Assembly: GCF_963576675.1 (NCBI RefSeq) | Contig: NC_088910.1 | Span: forward strand, 104,808,807-104,872,806 | DNA length: 64,000 nucleotides | Reading direction: 5' to 3' | DNA from: Euphorbia lathyris | Lineage: Eukaryota; Streptophyta; Magnoliopsida; Malpighiales; Euphorbiaceae | Shown: positions 32,833 through 43,306 of the stretch, in pieces | Position numbering within the stretch: the stretch's first letter is position 1 | Layout of the letters: every line of letters starts with the position of its first letter | Notes under the pieces: generated by a model | Seen by the model: the letters and a program-made list of their open reading frames with translations, nothing else | Told to the model about the DNA's origin: nothing | The model's database searches: none | Made by a program: the position numbers and the translations under genes

Positions 32833-34607
32833 GTCGAATTAAAATAAGTTATAAAATAGAAGTACTAATAGCGATAATTACAAATTAGAATCATAAAAGA
32901 GATATAAAATTAGTATAAAAATTTAAATATAAAATTAATACGAGTACACTCATGATAGTGTAACGAGTCTAAAAATATCAATAGTTAATTATGCAGATTT
33001 AGAGTTACTAATCCGATGTCGAAAATAGTTTTGTTGTGCGGATTTAACGAAAGATAAATAAACGAAAATCAAAACACAAATTTTACGTGGTTCACCAACA
33101 TTGTGTTGGCTAGTCCACGGGCAGAAAGAGAATAGCTTTTATTAAAGAGGCGGAAAATCAGAATACAAATTAAGGTTTACATAAGAGAGTATTTATAGTA
33201 CTCAATCTATCCTAAACCGACTTGAACCCCACGATGTCCCCCGACTTGCTGACCGGGCAATAAGACCCCGTTGCTTCCTGTCGTAATGCATTATGACAAG
33301 TCTGATAAGAATATTTAATTTTAAACGATACTACATTTTACCGATACAATATTTTGAGCAATTAAATTCTTGGAATTGAATTAAATTATGAATCGGTGAT
33401 TTTATACCAACTTTTGGAAAATTATAGTTTATTTGAATAATTGTGATTATTTTTGCAATATAGTTAATTGAAGGCAAATGGTTTATGATTATGGAATGAT
33501 TTGGAAATTTGATTGTGAAAAGAAATTTATGATTTTATGGTTTTTATATATCCATCTAGAGTAATCCGGACAAACGATTTTGATATTTGAAGACCATGTT
33601 CAGTGAGGAACATGACATGTGTACACAGTCTAAAAATCTAGCCGAGTATTGGCAGCGAAATATTGGGTAAGACCAATGCGAGAATAGACGAAGTTAAATA
33701 GACGTCTCGACTATATGTGAGGTTTATGGATTGGTTTAAATACATAAGGGGAGAAACTCTAGGATGGATATAATGTTTTAAGTTTATTTGGTTTGGAGCT
33801 GGGTTGATTAAACGTTTGTTGATTACGAGCTGGTTTGATTAAACGGTTGTTTGATTACGAGCTAGTTTGATAAAACGTTTATTTGATTATGAGTTGGTTT
33901 GAATGTTAAGTTTAATTGATTATGCGTTACTTTAACAAACAATTTATTTGAGTACAATTTGTATTGACAAAAATACTAATACGAAAATATCGATATTTAT
34001 TTGTGATATGAGTTGATTTGATAATGTGATTTGTAAAATTAAAAGTTTATTGGTTTTGATAAAATATTTGTTTATATATTTTATAAAATATATTTATATT
34101 TTAAGAAGATTATTTTATATGGATTATTAAAAAATTTGTGATACAAACATTGGTTTGCGGACAATAATAATATTATGAATGGGGTAATGATAAAATAAAA
34201 TAGTAATAAAGTAAAATAAACAATTAAATCATCAACGTGTAATCAGAGTGTCAATTGGTCAAGAGAAATATAAATATATTAATGTAGGTAGAACTATGTG
34301 GTTTTGATTCCCGATTTAAAGATTAAAAGGTGATTCAGGATATATAGAAAGCTTGATAGAATTATCAAGTTCAAACTAAATAAATAATTAAATTTTAGAT
34401 AGTTTGAAATAAGTTTCTTACGGTCTGTTGGAAATTGGTTTAAGAGTATAATAAATTATTTCGATTAAATTAGTCTTAATAAAATTTTATACATTTAAGA
34501 AATGATGGGTCGATTTTGTAGAAAATAGGTTTACCTTCTAGATTTATATGTCCGTTATCTTGTCTTTTTTTCCATACATAGTTCCGTTTAGAATCGGGGG
34601 TGACATA
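32833..34607 (+). repeat. R repeat copy 1, third segment
   Basis: Continues R after the LINE and matches 63354-64000, including the stretch around 33595-33765 (GTTCAGTGAGGAACATGACA ... AGGGGAGAAACTC). The right part also matches 50645-51389. It ends GGGGTGACA followed by TAATTAAC, like the other copy. Non-coding. Confidence 0.65.
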
Positions 34608-35381
34608 ATTAACAAAAAGAATGTAGTTAGGAATATTTTTTGTTTGTGTGGGTCGAAATTGAATTCCTTTCAGAAATTCCATGAAAAGGAAAAAAAAGGT
34701 AATCTCAAACCAATGTCTTAGCCAGTCCTCATAAATTATCATCTCGTTTTATTGCACTATGTCGTTTGCCCGCACATCGATCCATTCCTGTAGCAGTAAC
34801 GCAAAGAGGCTTTCCAATTCGGTACATAATGGAGATGGCCCACACATCATCCAAGTCCTTCGACTCTTTGGTCTCGTAAACGAGTTCTTATAGTAAGCAC
34901 CTGGTCTTCCATGTCACTTGGAGGATCCCAATTCACATTTGTACACGTGTATTATGATCTCGTTAACAATTAAAATAGATTGACCTCTTATAATATGTGT
35001 GAGTCCATATTACATGGTAAAATATGTATGGGAGGTTCACCATTAGACATGGACAATCGGGTGCTTCTAATAATTTCTCCTCGCAAATAGATCAAATTGC
35101 TCTCAAATTTCCTTCCGCTCTTGGTCCCCTGGGCCACATCTTCCCGATTAGTTCGCTGCATATACTTTTCAAGCCCTGAGTACTCAGTTAGTATTCGGGA
35201 ATACTGCAGGAAGCTCTACCAAAACGATACACAAATCCTCTCTCACAATCCTCTTTTGGAAACTTATGATTTGTTCGTAACAATTCAATCATTTATTTTG
35301 AAATTAACTGCTCAAACTATATATACATATCAGCTGCATTCCACACTTTATTTTCTTCTCACACATTTCACATAATATACT
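34608..35381. other. Spacer in duplicated segment, with degenerate exon-like stretch
   Basis: Matches 51390-52039. The stretch 34740-34960, on the reverse strand, corresponds to the better preserved 51540-51760 and has lost several bases. No intact gene. Confidence 0.45.
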
Positions 35382-36459
35382 TTACGATGTCCCATATTTA
35401 AACTTAGTTTTCTCTTTCAAGTAGTCCCCACTTCGAATTGGAGAAAATCTATCAACACCCATACAAAAGAAAGAATATCCTTTAGGAAATGTGGACCTTT
35501 CTGATGATAAAGTCATCAATTTAGTAGTTGTCATGAGACACATTAGCAGATTTTGGCAGTAATAAGGACATTAGATGTAAAGAAATTAAAGTTTAGGGAG
35601 TTTATTAATACAAAACTGAACCTTTTGGGACATGATTCACTGCAACAACTTTCCAAGCATTGCACAATGCAGTCTGTATTAGGATTCACGAAGAATGCCA
35701 ACTGAAATATCATGACTTAAACAACTTCAGCTACATATATTATGACGTTTCAGCATGTGTAAACATTCAACAATCAAATCTTAACATAGGAAAGAATAAA
35801 CAAAATAAGAGTAACTAGAGAGTTAAAGAGTATCGTTCTTATCCTGTTAGCATCACTCTATTTAGTACCGACCTAGAAACGGTTGACACAATACAAAGTT
35901 TAGGACCAAAAGGAAGCAGAGAAGCGCCCAAATATGAAAACTTTCCTCATATGGCTATTTTTGTTGCAGTATTTAACACATTAGAGTAATAGCCTTTTGT
36001 ATACATCTAAACAATTGAAGCCTGAAATGCCAGTAGAACAGTAATTACCTAAATATGCCATTAGTCCACCTCTCTATCATGTCCCCAATATTAACGAAAA
36101 AGGCCCTGCAAGTTTAAATTTACAGATAAAAAGAATCATTGAGAAAAATTCTTAGTCATTTGCAAACACAAATTTACCCTCTTAAAGACAACACATCTTC
36201 CCAGATTTATGGTTCCTTGAATTTTTCCTTACACACCTGTTATCATTAAGAAACAAAATCACAAAATAGATTTTAACTCAAAACTTCATATGTTGAAAAG
36301 GGAAACTATAGCATCACACATCAAGAAATAGAAAAGAGGAAGACAAAGATGCATATGCATGAAGTCCTAACACGCCATCACTCACCAGAAGAGTGACCAT
36401 TCCATTGTCTGAATGTGCTTTCACACCAAATGTTTCTTCCTTGGAATGCCCCAATTTAC
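35382..36459 (-). pseudogene. 2OG-Fe(II) dioxygenase copy A, 3' exons only
   Basis: Exons equivalent to exons 6-11 of copy B at 36459-36359, 36236-36178, 36105-36049, 35872-35827, 35701-35622 and 35448-35382; exons 1-5 are missing. The Fe-site pair HSD is kept (KAHSDNGMVTLLV), but a TAA in exon 7 replaces a Gln codon (C-to-T), exon 9 has Asn where the distal iron-binding His should be, and exon 9 has a further TAA. The final exon keeps the family end (SGDYLKEKTKFKYG). A truncated pseudogene. Confidence 0.8.
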
Positions 36460-36498
36460 CTAACTTTATACAAGTTTCCCCTCAACTTAAGTTTTATA

Positions 36499-37017
36499 CA
36501 GTAAAACCTCTATATAGGAATACGTTTGGGACCGGACAATTTGTATAACAATTGGGAGTTTATTCTTATATAGAGTTTGGTACCAAAAAAAAAAATCAAC
36601 ACTTAAAGTTTATAAATTTAATGTTTAGCATATCAAGTCTACGAGTTTTATTTCCAATACCTAAAGAATTGGAAGAGTTTTGAGTTTAGTTTCCAATTCA
36701 TAAAGAAAAGAGTTTTATGGGAAAATGGTAAGAATTTATAGTTAAAGTTGGAATTTGTGTGCCAACTCATATTTAATCTCAATAATTTTTAAATTTTTTA
36801 ATAAATTTTGTTTAAATCCTTAATACATATACACATTATTTACATAATTATTCCTATATAGATGTATAGTTTCTTTAGGTGGGACTTGGATTATGTATAA
36901 CAATTAACATTTGGGAGGTTATTCTTATTTATAACCGGCCCAAGTTGGGACCGAAATTTTTTATAACAAATTGGAGGTTATTCTTATATAGAGTATTCAT
37001 ATATAGAGGTTTTACTG
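36499..37017. mobile_element. Emigrant-like MITE, TSD TA
   Basis: 519 bp. Ends CAGTAAAACCTCTATATAGG and the inverted CTATATAGAGGTTTTACTG-type end, flanked by TA. The TIR start is that of the Emigrant family (pogo/Tc1-mariner). Copies B and C have no element at this place (near 39105 and 53095), so the insertion followed the dioxygenase duplication. No ORF. Confidence 0.85.
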
Positions 37018-38194
37018 TAATTCTTTTAGCCTTAGACATATTCACTACAACTAAGCAAATTAGGAAAAGACAGCTAGCTTATTCAAATTTAACTACAAGA
37101 AAATCTGCAGTTAGAGACTGCAAATTTAGGGGGTGTTTGTTTCAGCTTTTCGGATGAGCGTTTAGGTTACACTCCAAACCGTATGAAATATAGCGTTTGG
37201 TTAGGTTTATATTACCGCAATGTTTAACATTTTCTTTGGAAACTGCATCGTTTTAAAACTTTTCACGAAAAGCTCATATTTGAAGCTTTTCGTAAACAAC
37301 TGTTTGTAGTTATTGACAAAATTATCCTTTTTATTTCTACAAAATATGTTTCTTCCTTAACATTATTTATATTTCCACAACATAGTTACCGGAAGGACAG
37401 AGTTTTATTGCGTTCAATAATTTTATTTATTTATTTTATATAGATTATTTTTATTAATTTAAATCACTAAAAATATGAAATCTCTTTTTTAAAACTAACT
37501 GACTCAACTTGCAAATGTTAGAGGTAAAATTGATCATAGCTGCCAACTTTATGTGTAAAACACCATTTTAGACGTTAAGAATAGAACTTGTCATAGTTGT
37601 AAAGGTTAGGGACATTTTTGTTCTTGAAAGGTATATCTATCGAGAATTATTGCGTGGTTTGTGAGACAAGCTAGCTGAATTTGAAAGTTTCATGTCGCGG
37701 ATTAGTTAGAGCCATAAATTATTTAAAAGTTTCTCATATCAAGAGACAAGCTAGCTAACTTTGCTTTTTCTTGGGCCTAGTTGAATGTATTGAGACTCAG
37801 CTTCTCAGTTTGTAAGGTTTATTTTCCCTATCCGATATCGATTATTTGTCATGATGAAGTGTTTCTTGCTTAAAAAAAGAAAAGAAAAGAAATTGGCCTC
37901 TCTCACTCAAACTCACCCAAGTCCATTATAATGCAAACTCAAGTATTACAAAACACTCTTTATCTCAATCAGTGAGTCCATTATAATGCAAACTCAAGTA
38001 TTACAAAACACTCTTTATCTCAATCAGCAACCTTTTTGGAAACTTATGATTTGAATCATAACAATTCAATCATTTATTTTGAAATTAACAGCTCAAACTA
38101 TTTACACATATCAGCTGCATTCCACACTTATTTTTCGTTATATACTTTACTATAAGACCACTCTGTCACCCATATTTAAGCTTAGTCTTCTCTT
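37018..38194. other. Spacer between dioxygenase copies A and B
   Basis: Holds a MITE-like fragment starting GGGGGTGTTTGTTTCAG near 37128, a fragment of the GTTAGGGGTAAAATTG family near 37500-37620, and a direct duplication of a 55-bp unit at about 37919-38028. No gene. Confidence 0.45.
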
Positions 38195-40239
38195 TCACCG
38201 GTTTATGTAGTCCCCACTTCGAATTGGAGGAAATCTGCAAACACCCACATATACAAATTAAAGTTTAGGGAGTTTATTAATACAAATTGAAAATTTATGT
38301 TTATTATATTATAGTTAGAGAAGTTGGTGGACCATTGGTGCAATTTATCTGATTCAGCAATACCTTTTGAGACATGATTCACTGCAACAACTTTCCAAGC
38401 ATTCCACAATGCAGTCCGGACTAGGATCGACGAAGAATGCCAACTGAAATATCATAACTTAAACAACTTCAGAAGTTAATTCATAAGCTAAGTTGAAATA
38501 AGAGTAACTAGAGAGTTACAGAGTATCGTTCTTGTCCTGTTAGCACGACTCTATGTAGTGTCGCCCTGAAATTTTGGATACAATATGAATTTTAGGAACT
38601 GTAGAGAAACATCCCACCATGAAAACTTTTCTAATATCTAAACAATTGAAGACGGAAATTCTAGTAGAACAGGAATTACCTAAACATTCCATTAGTCCAC
38701 CTCTCTATCATTTTCCCAATATTAACGAAGAAGGCCCTGCAAGTTTCAATCTACCGATAAAGAATGCCTGGAATCACTGAGAAAAATTCTTACGCATTCA
38801 CAAAGACAAATTTACCCTTTCAAAGGCAACACATCTTCCCAGATTTGTGGTTCCTTGAAATTTTCCCTACAGACCTGTTCTCGTTGAGAAACAAAGATTT
38901 TAACTAAAAACTCAATACCTTAAAAAAGGAAACTATAACATCACAAATCAAGAAATAGAAAAGGAGGAAGACAAAGATGCACATGCCTGAAGTCCTGGCA
39001 CGCCATTGCTAACCAGAAGAGTGATCATTCCATAGTCTGAATGCGCACCAAATTTTGTTTCCTTGGAATGCCCCATTTCACCTAACATTACACAGTTAGT
39101 TTCCTCTCAAATCAACAGTTTCATAAGTCTTTTATCCTCAGATATGTTCACTACAACTAAGCAAATTAGGCCTCGTTGAGATCATGCTTGAAGTCCCAGA
39201 TTGAAAGTCCAAACATTGAAATTAGAAAAAGATAGATTAGTCAAATTCCAAGCCAATTTTATGTCAAATCCAAGAACATCAGCTTTTGATCTAGGCTTGA
39301 TATATATGGTGCAGATATATTTAAAGCAAAATAGGGAATGAAGAAGCCAAATTAAGCCCACCACCTGGATAATAATGTAAGAGGCGAATATAAGCTTCAG
39401 CTTCAGCTTCAGGTCCATTCAGGGCTCCTATTTTCTCAAAGTAATCTTCATCTAAGTTCAGAGCCAAAGCAATCAAAGATATCAATCGTCTTCCAGCAGA
39501 CCTGAGGTTGGCATATAGCACCCAAGTAAGAAACTGGAGTATCTATTTGTAGCCCCAAAAGTACAGGTTATAACCAAAACAGAAGACATGATTAACAGAT
39601 ATGATTGAAACCAGTAATGATTACAAAATAAACACAAGGAACATTGAACTTACAGAGCTTTGCAATAATAAGACTCCATAGTGGATCTCCAAGACGGGAG
39701 AACTTCTGGAAAAAAATATTAGCATTATAAAATTTCACAAGTCAGGAATATGCAAACATGTAAAATACCTTGTGAGGGCCACTGGTTGAGGCTAGTTTGC
39801 TGTAGATTACCAATATAGAAGCTTTCTATTGATCTACCTGTTTCAAGAGCACATGAAAATAATTTCGTATTTCCATTCTCAAACCATAAAACTTGAAAAT
39901 GTCAAACCAAAATTAACAGAAATAAAAACCTATAGAACCAGGGGTGTAACCCCTGTGTTCCTTGTGAAGCAATTTCATCTTATGATCCAAGGGTAGCGAA
40001 AAGAATTGCTTGCTTTGTTCGAAAACTCTAGCAACCAACTCTTCCTCAACTCCATGATTTACAATGTAAAAGCATCCATGTTCAACACATGCCTATATAC
40101 AGATAATGAAAAATCAAGCCTCATTATCATATTTATTCAAAGTTGAAACTGCATATTCAGATTAGACCTGACGGATTAAATTGGCTGTAGAGAAGGCGGG
40201 AGCTGATAGGTCTATAACTGGGATTTCCGCAGCCATCAT
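38195..40239 (-). CDS. 2OG-Fe(II)-dependent dioxygenase, copy B (11 exons, 289 codons)
   Basis: Exons (reverse strand): 40239-40168, 40092-39930, 39837-39769, 39705-39654, 39501-39365, 39081-38987, 38874-38816, 38736-38680, 38565-38520, 38443-38364, 38234-38195. The join is 870 nt and stays open. The start has the DIOX_N signature (EIPVIDLSAPAF; CFYIVNHGVEEELV). The catalytic core has AHSDYGM (Fe-binding His and Asp), TLHRV (second His) and RYS (2-oxoglutarate binding). Such enzymes hydroxylate or desaturate small molecules using 2-oxoglutarate and O2, usually in the cytosol; the substrate is unknown. Exon 6 ends at a GC donor (CAG|GCATGT), shared with copy C. Compared with C, exon 2 lacks 10 codons after GYTP, two residues are lost before AHSD, and a small insertion at the 3' end gives a stop about eight residues early. 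Intact by eye; activity uncertain. Confidence 0.85.
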
Positions 40240-40417
40240 TGTTAGTTATCAAAGAGAATGTAGTTAAAGGAAAACTCAGAATTGTATTCAATGGATGAAT
40301 GAATACTAACGGTAACAATGATCTTATTTAAGGACAGGGGCCGAGACAGCCCGGACCCAGCAACACTTCTCAGGAATAGTGGTGCAATCCTCGAAGATAG
40401 TTAAAATAGCCGGTTAA

Positions 40418-40928
40418 GGTGCAAAAAATACTTTGTAGGGCAGGAGCAATTTTATCTTTAAGTTGTGGGTCAAGAGCAATTTTACTCCTAACATTGGTAG
40501 CCAAGAGCAAATTTACAATAATTTGGATCAATTTCCGATACTATTATAAAACACAGATATTTTTGTTTCTTATTTTGCACCAATTGCATATCAATTCGTT
40601 CTAAAAAGTATTTCATGTTTTTTATAATTTAATAATAGAATTGGAGATTAATATTTATAAATTCGATGAATTTTTTGAATTTTTTTTGTCCAATTCATAC
40701 AAAAGACAATATATATATATTTTTTCACATCCCTAACATATATTTGTGATTGTTACTGATAAAATGACGAACGTGTGAAGTGTAGATGACAAGACTGAGA
40801 AGACAGTTTGATGAATTATTTTTTAAATTAACCTAATTTATCAATGTTAGGGGTAAAATTGCTCATGGCTTCCAACGTTAGGGATAAAATTATTCCTGAC
40901 CCAAAACGTTAGGGGTATTTTTGCACAT
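40418..40928. mobile_element. MITE of the GGGTCAGGAGCAATTTTA family
   Basis: About 100-bp inverted ends: the left reads GTGCAAAAAATAC ... GAGCAATTTTATC and the right is its imperfect complement ending GGGTATTTTTGCAC. TTAA occurs at both edges. Fragments of the same family lie near 37500-37620 and 54780-54930. No ORF. Confidence 0.6.
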
Positions 40929-41060
40929 TAACACTTAAAATAGTACTTATATAGTTAGATGTGATTATATAACACAAAATTAACTTTACATATTTATCTA
41001 GGTGGTAGCTAAGGCCTTCTTCACAAGCACGTGGTTCCTTAAATCAAAATGTGTTTTATC

Positions 41061-41530
41061 CAATGTTGTTAGAACCGAACCGGCCGGACCGGGAACCAGA
41101 CTGCTATCCGGTTTGGGGGAGTGTAGGTTTATGAATTTGCAACAATCCGTCTAAAACCGGTGTCAACCCAGAAACCGGATTGACTCCGGGTTTTTAATTA
41201 TAAAAAAACAGGAGGAAAAAAATTAAAAATAATTTGTTCCAATTCCAATATCTAATCTATTGCTCTATTATTTACTTTATTTTACATCTAAATTAATTAA
41301 TAAAAATCAATTTTGGTCATACTTGATTTTTTTATTGTTGCTATTGAAATGCAAACAGATAATAATTTTTTTTGCTAAGATTTTTAGATTATTTTTTTTA
41401 TATAATTAATATATATTAATTATTTATTACGTCATCCAGTTCAACCAATCCAAGTCATTTGGTTGAACCAAGTGATCCCTGATCCAATTATAAATCCGAT
41501 TCAATGTCCGGTCCGGTTCTGAAAACATTG
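41061..41530. mobile_element. hAT-like MITE, 470 bp
   Basis: Ends CAATGTTGTTAGAACCG on the left and the inverted CCGGTTCTGAAAACATTG on the right. Flanked by GTTTTATC (41053-41060) and GTTTTATT (41531-41538), an 8-bp duplication with one mismatch, as in hAT elements. Subterminal CCGG/CCGGTTT motifs occur on both sides. No ORF. Confidence 0.65.
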
Positions 41531-41620
41531 GTTTTATTTAATTATAAAATTTCCTTTAAATCAATTTTAAATCAAAATGTGATTATTAAATTTTATTATT
41601 TTTTTCCATCATTATTTTTA

Positions 41621-42957
41621 GGGTAAATTCCAAAAAAAACCCTTGTGGTTTGGCCGATTTCCAAAAAAACCCCTGTGGTTTGTTAATACAAAAAAAAGGA
41701 CTGTGTTATACGCCGTTACCCAAAAAACGAAAAATGACTTAACACCGTTAAAAAGCTGATGTGGTACAGGGATAAAATTGGAAAATCAATTTTTTTTTAT
41801 TTTTTTTCCCTCTCTCTCCTCCTCCTTCCTTTCTTCCTTCTCCTTCTCCTCTTATTCTTCTTCCTTCTTCACTTACGCAGACATCTCCTTCACCCCTCAC
41901 TTCTCCTATGGCGATCGACTCTCTCTCCTCGGCTCCATGAATTCCGGCCTCCCTTTTAGCCGATTTCACTCTCATCCACACTCTTAACTTGGATCTATTG
42001 ACCAAATTAAGATCAAGAAACTTATTTCGTACCTCTCATCGCCCCAAATGAGATTAATCTACAAAAGGAAAGGGGCAAAACCAGAGCTGCTTCAAGAATT
42101 CTAGCAATAACAACAGCATCAACAATCTGATTCCTCTGCTGATTCAATCCCCCTGAAGCTACAACCACCAAGAATCTCTTCTTCTCCTTCGAAATCGAAG
42201 CGGATGCCTTTCGATATTTGATACTGAAATCCAAGCATGGCTTGTATCCTTCTCCGTCTGGCTGCTGCCAGAATTCCGCCTCCTCTTTCGAAAAATTTCG
42301 GCTAATCCTCTGCGGCGGCAATGGCACCGTCATACTGTTACCCAGTCCAGGCTCTCCGTTAACGATTGTAGAAAATAATTCCGACGAAAGGGAAGCAAAA
42401 GGGGCTCTTAATGTGATTTAGAAGGCAATTGGAATTGAGATGAAGGAGAGATGAAAGAATAAGGGCGGTGACTTCCGCCTCCGATTTCAGTTTCTATTAG
42501 TGTCTTTTTGCGAGTTCCAGGAACTCCTCTAAGCATATGAAATATTCTGGGTTTTCAAATTGAGATAAATGCTTGCTGAGTTTGTTTGGGTTTGAGATGG
42601 CTATGGGTTTGTTCACTGTGTTGGTCTGATTTTGGCTTTGAGATGTCTATGGATTTGTTAACTGTGTTGGTTCGATTTAGTGATGATCTATCCCCTGTTT
42701 CTAAGGAAGAAGAAGGGAAGGAAGAGGAAGAAGAAGGAAGGAGGAGAAGGAGAGAGGAAAAAAAAAAAATTGAAAAAAAAAAAAAAAATTGATTTTCCAA
42801 TTTTACCCCTGTGCCACGTCAGCTTTTTAACGGTGTTAAGTCGTTTACCGTTTTTCGGGTAACGGCGTATAACACAGTCCTTTTTTTTGTATTAACAAAC
42901 CACAGGAGTTTTTTTGGAAATCGGCCAAACCACAGGGTTTTTTTTTGGAATTTACCT
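41621..42957. mobile_element. Pack-MULE carrying host gene fragment
   Basis: 1337 bp. Ends GGGTAAATTCCAAAAAAAAC and the inverted counterpart ending GGAATTTACCT. TIR similarity extends about 190 bp. The perfect 9-bp repeat TTATTTTTA flanks it (41612-41620 and 42958-42966), diagnostic for Mutator-like elements. The inner part is not transposase but a piece of a cellular gene (42022-42420). Poly-purine and poly-pyrimidine runs lie just inside the TIRs. Confidence 0.85.
42022..42420 (-). pseudogene. Captured O-fucosyltransferase-like gene fragment
   Basis: The reverse strand encodes GYKPCLDFSIKYRKAS and VVVASGGLNQQRNQIVDAVV, then ARILEAALVLP. This is the start of the GDP-fucose O-fucosyltransferase domain of plants, where a glycine-rich GGLNQQR loop is conserved. 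Just downstream, a TGTAG acceptor-like site precedes INLIWGDER, so an exon-intron boundary was captured too. Only the N-terminal part is present, so no enzyme can be made. The source gene is not in the window. Confidence 0.75.
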
Positions 42958-42976
42958 TTATTTTTATCCCAATCCG

Positions 42977-43165
42977 TAGGGTTAAAATTAACTCTAGATA
43001 TGAAATCCTGACTCCGCTACTGTTTAAGGGACGTTTGGCAATCACAAACAATTATATATTAATGGAGACAATAATGATCCCAAATTGTAGGATTAAAATT
43101 AACTCTAGATATGAAATACTGACTCCGCCACTGTTTACGGGACGTTTGGCAATCACAATTATATA
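42977..43165. repeat. 111-bp direct duplication beside MULE1
   Basis: A unit starting GTAGGGTTAAAATTAACTC is present twice (about 42977 and 43088). The first copy contains the uninterrupted version of the site into which MULE1 inserted in the second copy. Confidence 0.75.
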
Positions 43166-43306
43166 GGGTATTACTAGATACCGCCCTTAATTTCCGTTTC
43201 ACCGCACTGTTTTGACCATTTTACCATTGCCACTTTTTTTCCCCCTAAAACCTTAAAAACTCTCTCTAGTTTTCTCTCCCGAGCACAAATCCCGGATTTG
43301 AAAAAA

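Noticed and set aside
41061..41530. Helitron end
   Set aside because: Has inverted ends and an 8-bp duplication, which Helitrons lack.
41748..42005. Small ORFs in poly-pyrimidine/poly-purine runs of the Pack-MULE
   Set aside because: Low complexity and mirrored at the other TIR.
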